Source: DSOT01 sp052386775 (GTDB lineage Bacteria > Pseudomonadota > Gammaproteobacteria > Burkholderiales > SG8-41). Taken from it: a stretch of DNA of 19,762 nt. Below, one piece after another: positions 18,079 to 19,762 of the stretch; position 1 is the first letter of the stretch; each line of letters starts with the position of its first letter. Where the stretch lies: NCBI GenBank assembly GCA_052386775.1, contig JBQTJV010000030.1, positions 1 to 19,762 on the forward strand. Direction: 5' to 3'. Position numbers and translations under genes: made by a program. The notes under the pieces were generated by a model, which had not been told where the DNA came from, did not search any database, and saw only the letters and a program-made list of their open reading frames with translations.

Positions 18079-19506
18079 ATGAAATACGTTATCGCGAGAT
18101 ATGCCGACACAACAGTCCCCGGCTCCGGGCGCGCGGCGTGGCGTCCGACCGCCGGCGCGACGTGCTACGGCATCACGATACCGGCAGATGCGAGGCGGAC
18201 GCTCGCAATCGGCTGGCTCGCGCTGGGATTGTGCGCGCTTGTGGGAGCCGGCGTCTTTTCGATTTTGCTCGTGCTCGCGCGCACGCCGCATCTCCAGGCG
18301 TTCTTCCCCGCTGGAGATTTCTTCCGTATCGCGCTCGTCGCGCACGTCGACCTTTCCGTGCTGGTGTGGTTTCTGGCATTGGCCGGGCTGCTGTGGACGT
18401 TGAACAGCACGCGCCGTCTGCTGTGGCTGGGTTGGACCGCGCTCGTGCTGGCCGCAGCCGGTGCGGTTCAGGTCGCGCTCGCGCCCTTTCTTGGCGACGG
18501 CGTGCCGATCATGAGCAATTACGTCCCTGTCGTGGACGGGCCGGCCTTTCTGTGGGGTCTCGTCATATTCGGCGCCGGCGTGGGGCTCCTCACGGTGCGC
18601 AGCCTCGCCGCGGTGCCTCGAGTCGGAATTCGCCTGGACGGAGAGGCCGCGCTGCGCTTTGGTCTCAATGCGGCTGCAGTCTCCACCGCGGTGGCTTTGC
18701 TCGCGGTGGCGTGGTCGTATGCCGCGCTGCCCGACGGGCTTCCGCGCAAGGGGTATTTCGAAGTGCTGTTCTGGGGCGGCGGGCACGTCATCCAGTTCAC
18801 TTACACGCTGCTCATGATCGTCGGGTGGCTGTGGCTTGCGTCGGAGTCCGGAGCACGCATCTCGCTCACGCCGCGGGTGACCGTCATCATGTTTTCCATT
18901 GCGCTGGTTTCGGTGTTTCTCGTGCCGATCATCTACCTTGCGTACGACGTCACCTCGCGCGAACACCGCCGCTTCCTCACCTGGTTGATGGAATTCGGAG
19001 GCGGTCTTGCGATTCTGCCGGTCACGCTCGCGGTGATGCTCGCGCTGTGGCGCGGCGGGCGCGCTACCGAGCACCAGCAGCCGCTGCGCGCGGCACTGAT
19101 TTCGTCAATGGTCCTGTTCGGCGTGGGGGGGCTGATCGGCTTCACGATACACGGCAATAACCTGAGGATTCCCGCCCATTATCACGGCTGCATCGTGGGC
19201 GTGACGCTGGCACTGATGGGGCTCGTGTATCTGCTGCTGCCACGACTCGGCTTCGCATCTCCCACGGGGAAACTCGCGACGCTGCAGCCTTATCTTTACG
19301 GTGTCGGACAGCTCATGCACATCGGCGGCCTCATGTGGTCGGGCGGCTACGGCGTGCAGCGCAAAGTCGCCGGCGGCGAGCAGGTGCTCCGCAGTACCGC
19401 CGAGGTCGCCGGGATGGGTCTCATGGGGCTCGGCGGACTGATTGCCGTCGTGGGCGGGCTGTTATTCGCAGTCGTTGTGCTGCGATCCGTGTGGCGCCGA
19501 AAGTGA
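18079..19506 (+). CDS. Divergent heme-copper oxidase subunit I-like protein with altered CuB site
   Basis: A 475-residue polytopic membrane protein (about 12 helices) with the subunit I heme ligands: His89 (LVAHVDLSVLVW) and His369 for a low-spin heme, and His367 (RIPAHYHG) for a high-spin heme. The first CuB histidine is His236 in WGGGHVIQF, but the H-x3-Y tyrosine is Phe240. The helix VII histidine pair is not intact: the sequence is REHRRF, so either His296-Arg297 or Glu295-His296 occupies it. Copper may be bound differently, replaced by another metal, or absent. Databases may label such proteins cbb3-type subunit I, yet no cytochrome c subunits follow. It lies 85 bases after the small anchored protein. 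A role in NO or O2 reduction, or redox sensing, is possible. Confidence 0.85.
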   Translation: MKYVIARYADTTVPGSGRAAWRPTAGATCYGITIPADARRTLAIGWLALGLCALVGAGVFSILLVLARTPHLQAFFPAGDFFRIALVAHVDLSVLVWFLALAGLLWTLNSTRRLLWLGWTALVLAAAGAVQVALAPFLGDGVPIMSNYVPVVDGPAFLWGLVIFGAGVGLLTVRSLAAVPRVGIRLDGEAALRFGLNAAAVSTAVALLAVAWSYAALPDGLPRKGYFEVLFWGGGHVIQFTYTLLMIVGWLWLASESGARISLTPRVTVIMFSIALVSVFLVPIIYLAYDVTSREHRRFLTWLMEFGGGLAILPVTLAVMLALWRGGRATEHQQPLRAALISSMVLFGVGGLIGFTIHGNNLRIPAHYHGCIVGVTLALMGLVYLLLPRLGFASPTGKLATLQPYLYGVGQLMHIGGLMWSGGYGVQRKVAGGEQVLRSTAEVAGMGLMGLGGLIAVVGGLLFAVVVLRSVWRRK

Positions 19507-19507
19507 T

Positions 19508-19528
19508 GCTTGCCTCGCGGCGGCAAGC
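19508..19528 (+). terminator. Hairpin immediately after the last gene, candidate terminator
   Basis: GCTTGCC (19508-19514) pairs perfectly with GGCAAGC (19522-19528) across a seven-base loop, starting two bases after the stop codon. No T-run follows, so it may act as an RNA 3'-end stabiliser or weak terminator. Confidence 0.5.
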
Positions 19529-19762
19529 TGGTCCGGCGGGCCGATATTGTGCCGCAGTCCCTGAAAGCGGGTCGTTCGTGTGCGGCTTGTCGTGTGTTGA
19601 CTGGCCGCCGCGAACGGGGATCGGAGCACCGGGGAGCTGGGACCCGCTGGCGGGATGCGACCGTGAAGCCGATCATAAGGCGCGTCGTCGTAATGCCGAT
19701 CCCTTGCGCGTCTCCGGGGTCACATCCCCAAAGGGACCCCGTTCCGCCCTGCGACGCGCCCC
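19529..19762. other. Non-coding tail of the window with inverted repeats
   Basis: I see no supportable gene here. Two inverted pairs are visible: GGCGCGTCG (19679-19687) with CGACGCGCC (19752-19760), and inside them GGGGTC (19716-19721) with GACCCC (19735-19740). The nested arrangement could be a structured element cut by the window edge, or chance in GC-rich DNA. Confidence 0.3.

Noticed and set aside
18079..19506. Labelling the second subunit I-like protein as cbb3 oxidase CcoN
   Set aside because: No CcoO or CcoP genes follow, and the helix VII histidine pair is not conserved.

Overview
The window is GC-rich, densely packed bacterial DNA. The gene content is that of a denitrifying, probably betaproteobacterial, respirer: a membrane-bound nitrate reductase operon, an NnrS gene, heme-A synthesis genes and two unusual heme-copper oxidase (HCO) type enzymes. 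The taxonomic guess rests on gene content and style only.

Layout. (1) Positions 1-8472, plus strand: the 3' end of a nitrate/nitrite transporter (narK), then narG-narH-narJ-narI and a cytoplasmic parvulin-type prolyl isomerase, all touching or overlapping and ending in nnrS (8474-9634). The metal-ligand residues of NarG, NarH and NarI are intact. (2) Positions 9631-10821, minus strand: ctaA (heme A synthase), convergent with nnrS; the two genes share a TTAA that supplies both stop codons. (3) Positions 10822-11083: a divergent control region with two FNR/Dnr-type palindromes. (4) Positions 11084-15401, plus strand: a small one-helix protein, a CuA subunit II, an HCO subunit I, ctaB (heme O synthase) and a SCO/SenC copper chaperone. 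Subunit I keeps all heme and CuB histidines but has Gln235 where oxygen reductases have the cross-linked tyrosine. With the FNR-type boxes and denitrification neighbours, this points to a CuA-type nitric oxide reductase rather than an aerobic oxidase. (5) Positions 15402-19506: a third FNR/Dnr-type box, then a three-gene unit. It encodes a protein fusing a two-heme cytochrome b domain to a [2Fe-2S] ferredoxin and an FAD/NAD(P)H reductase; a small membrane-anchored extracytoplasmic protein; and a second, very divergent HCO subunit I that keeps the three heme ligands but has an altered CuB site. (6) Positions 19507-19762: no gene; a hairpin after the last stop and some inverted repeats.

How it may work together. 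Nitrate enters through NarK and is reduced to nitrite at NarGHI, with NarJ and perhaps the prolyl isomerase helping assembly. NO from downstream denitrification would be handled by the CuA-NOR-like enzyme, whose hemes and copper could be supplied by CtaB/CtaA and SCO. The last three genes look like a separate module that could pass electrons from NAD(P)H through flavin, iron-sulfur and b hemes to an HCO-like active site. I do not recognise this module as a characterised enzyme; it is the best candidate for something undescribed.
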